A DNA stretch of 41,908 bases, from the IMG/VR virus record IMGVR_UViG_3300044625_002264, positions 1 through 41,908 of that record; one strand, 5' to 3'. This DNA is from a virus. The position numbers were made by a program, and so were the translations under genes. Under the pieces are notes generated by a model. It was not told where the DNA came from. It searched no databases and worked only from the letters and a program-made list of their open reading frames with translations. Of this stretch, positions 41,145 to 41,908 are shown piece by piece (position 1 is the first letter of the stretch; the number at the start of each line of letters is the position of its first letter).

Positions 41145-41908
41145 ATGAAAACAAAATGTTGTATTTTATGTAATCTAGAATTTATTCCAAACGTTAATAA
41201 TCAAAAGTTGTGTTCTGATAAATGTAGGACTAACTTTGGGAATATAAAAGAAAAAAAAAGATATGCTGAAAGTTTAGTATCATCAAGAAAAGAAGCGACA
41301 TGTATTACGTGCTGTAATAAATTTGAATATCATTTTAGAAAAGAAAGAGGAGAAAGAAAGTTTTGTAGTAGATCATGTGCATCAAAATTTTATATTAAAG
41401 AAGGCACTTTTAATGAGTGGCGAACAAGAGTAAATTCTAAGTGTGGCAAAAACGTAAAGTGTCTTAATCTTGTTTGCGAAAATCTTGTTTATGTCCCACC
41501 ACGATTGTTAAAATCTGGTAAAGGGAAATTATGCTCTTTTAAATGTGAAAAAGACTATTTTAGTCAATTATTCAAAGGAAATAAAAATCCTTTTTATGGT
41601 AAGAAATTATCAAATGAAAGTAAGCAAAAACAAAAGGCTACATTACGATCTAATTACCCAAATGTAACAAATGCTTTTAGCTTGGCAAAAAGAAGGACAA
41701 AAACTCGTCCACAAATAGCAATATTTGATTATGTTAATAACAAATATCCATCATTAAATTTTGAAATAGAGAAAAGGCTGAATGAGGGTAATAAAGAATT
41801 TTATGGAGACATTGTTTCATTCTCTAAAAAAATTCTTATTGAATTTAATGGAGATTATTGGCATTGTAATCCTGACAAATATAAATCAGATTTTTTTCAT
41901 CATATTAA
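41145..41908 (+). CDS. NUMOD3 / Vsr-like homing endonuclease with zinc fingers (cut by window edge)
   Basis: The frame starts at an ATG at 41145 and runs open to the last base (254 codons), so the C-terminus is missing. The first 135 residues hold three C-x2/4-C ... C-x3-C fingers (Cys 6/9 with 23/27, 53/56 with 74/78, 106/111 with 130/134). A NUMOD3 DNA-binding repeat follows (GNKNPFYGKKLSNESK, 145-160). The nuclease part has YGDIVSFSKKILIEFNGDYW (220-239; Asp222, Glu233), then His240 and CNPDKYKSDF, the EDxHD/Vsr-like signature of phage homing endonucleases related to I-Bth0305I. Such enzymes cut intronless sites and spread their own gene. The gene is 36 bases after the nuclease stop. Its kinship to the left-edge gene is visible only in the fingers. 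Confidence 0.82.
   Translation, partial: MKTKCCILCNLEFIPNVNNQKLCSDKCRTNFGNIKEKKRYAESLVSSRKEATCITCCNKFEYHFRKERGERKFCSRSCASKFYIKEGTFNEWRTRVNSKCGKNVKCLNLVCENLVYVPPRLLKSGKGKLCSFKCEKDYFSQLFKGNKNPFYGKKLSNESKQKQKATLRSNYPNVTNAFSLAKRRTKTRPQIAIFDYVNNKYPSLNFEIEKRLNEGNKEFYGDIVSFSKKILIEFNGDYWHCNPDKYKSDFFHHI

Noticed and set aside
1-41908. tRNA genes, rRNA, insertion sequences, attachment sites or replication origin
   Set aside because: Intergenic gaps are short (largest about 127 bases) and none shows a cloverleaf, transposase, terminal repeats or iteron pattern I could support by eye.

Overview
This window looks like a piece of a large, AT-rich, tailed double-stranded DNA bacteriophage genome (Caudoviricetes, probably a myovirus-like phage from an environmental sample). 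The evidence is a compact block of long virion-type proteins, a PIN-PhoH ATPase, a DinG-type helicase, a ClpP protease and a histone-like DNA binder, dense packing with many 1-4 base overlaps, no ribosomal or housekeeping genes, and homing-endonuclease-like genes at both edges. The host cannot be named. The histone H1-like protein resembles those of Bacteroidota and Chlamydiota, but that is only a hint.

Layout. Bases 1-446 hold the start of a zinc-finger protein (minus strand) that resembles the N-terminal half of the endonuclease at the right edge. Bases 470-11377 are a minus-strand virion block of six genes, including two proteins that share an N-terminal LD..T...D..(L/V)T..GR motif and two long proteins with fibronectin-III-like parts. 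Bases 11425-19664 are a mostly minus-strand block of helper functions: PIN-PhoH, an acidic low-complexity protein, a histone H1-like protein, a DinG/XPD-type Fe-S helicase, ClpP, a zinc-ribbon protein, small unknowns, a shortened GroEL-like chaperonin and a coiled-coil protein with a C-terminal membrane segment. Two plus-strand genes interrupt it: a mini-protein with a sigma-70 region-4-like helix-turn-helix (12861-13109) and an unknown Lys-rich protein (17151-17837).

From 19792 to about 40257 the plus strand carries one long glycan locus, with almost every gene coupled to the next by an ATGA overlap or a gap of a few bases. It encodes about 12 known or probable glycosyltransferases (GT2-like, GT4-like, GT17, a fucosyltransferase-fold enzyme and several unassigned), two paralogous NodU/CmcH-type O-carbamoyltransferases, and sugar-nucleotide enzymes: an RmlA-like nucleotidylyltransferase, a GDP-mannose 3,5-epimerase-like SDR, a DegT/StrS aminotransferase followed by a GNAT acetyltransferase, a CDP-paratose 2-epimerase-like SDR, and a short UDP-glucose/GDP-mannose dehydrogenase. 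No flippase, polymerase, ligase or membrane-bound initiating transferase is visible, so a complete O-antigen export pathway is not supported. Together the genes suggest cytoplasmic assembly of a carbamoylated, N-acylated glycan on a soluble acceptor (virion protein, DNA or a host precursor). A Cas4/AddB-like Fe-S PD-(D/E)XK nuclease and a NUMOD3/Vsr-like homing endonuclease (cut by the window end) follow.

The least expected features are the size and carbamoylation capacity of the glycan locus, the chaperonin reduced to roughly its apical and intermediate parts, the sigma-region-4 mini-protein with a four-Cys N-terminus, and perfect inverted repeats at translation starts (12813-12871, 25433-25483 and 40267-40312, the last enclosing the start codon). 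No tRNA, rRNA, CRISPR array or insertion sequence was recognised, and no gene-free stretch exceeds 300 bases.
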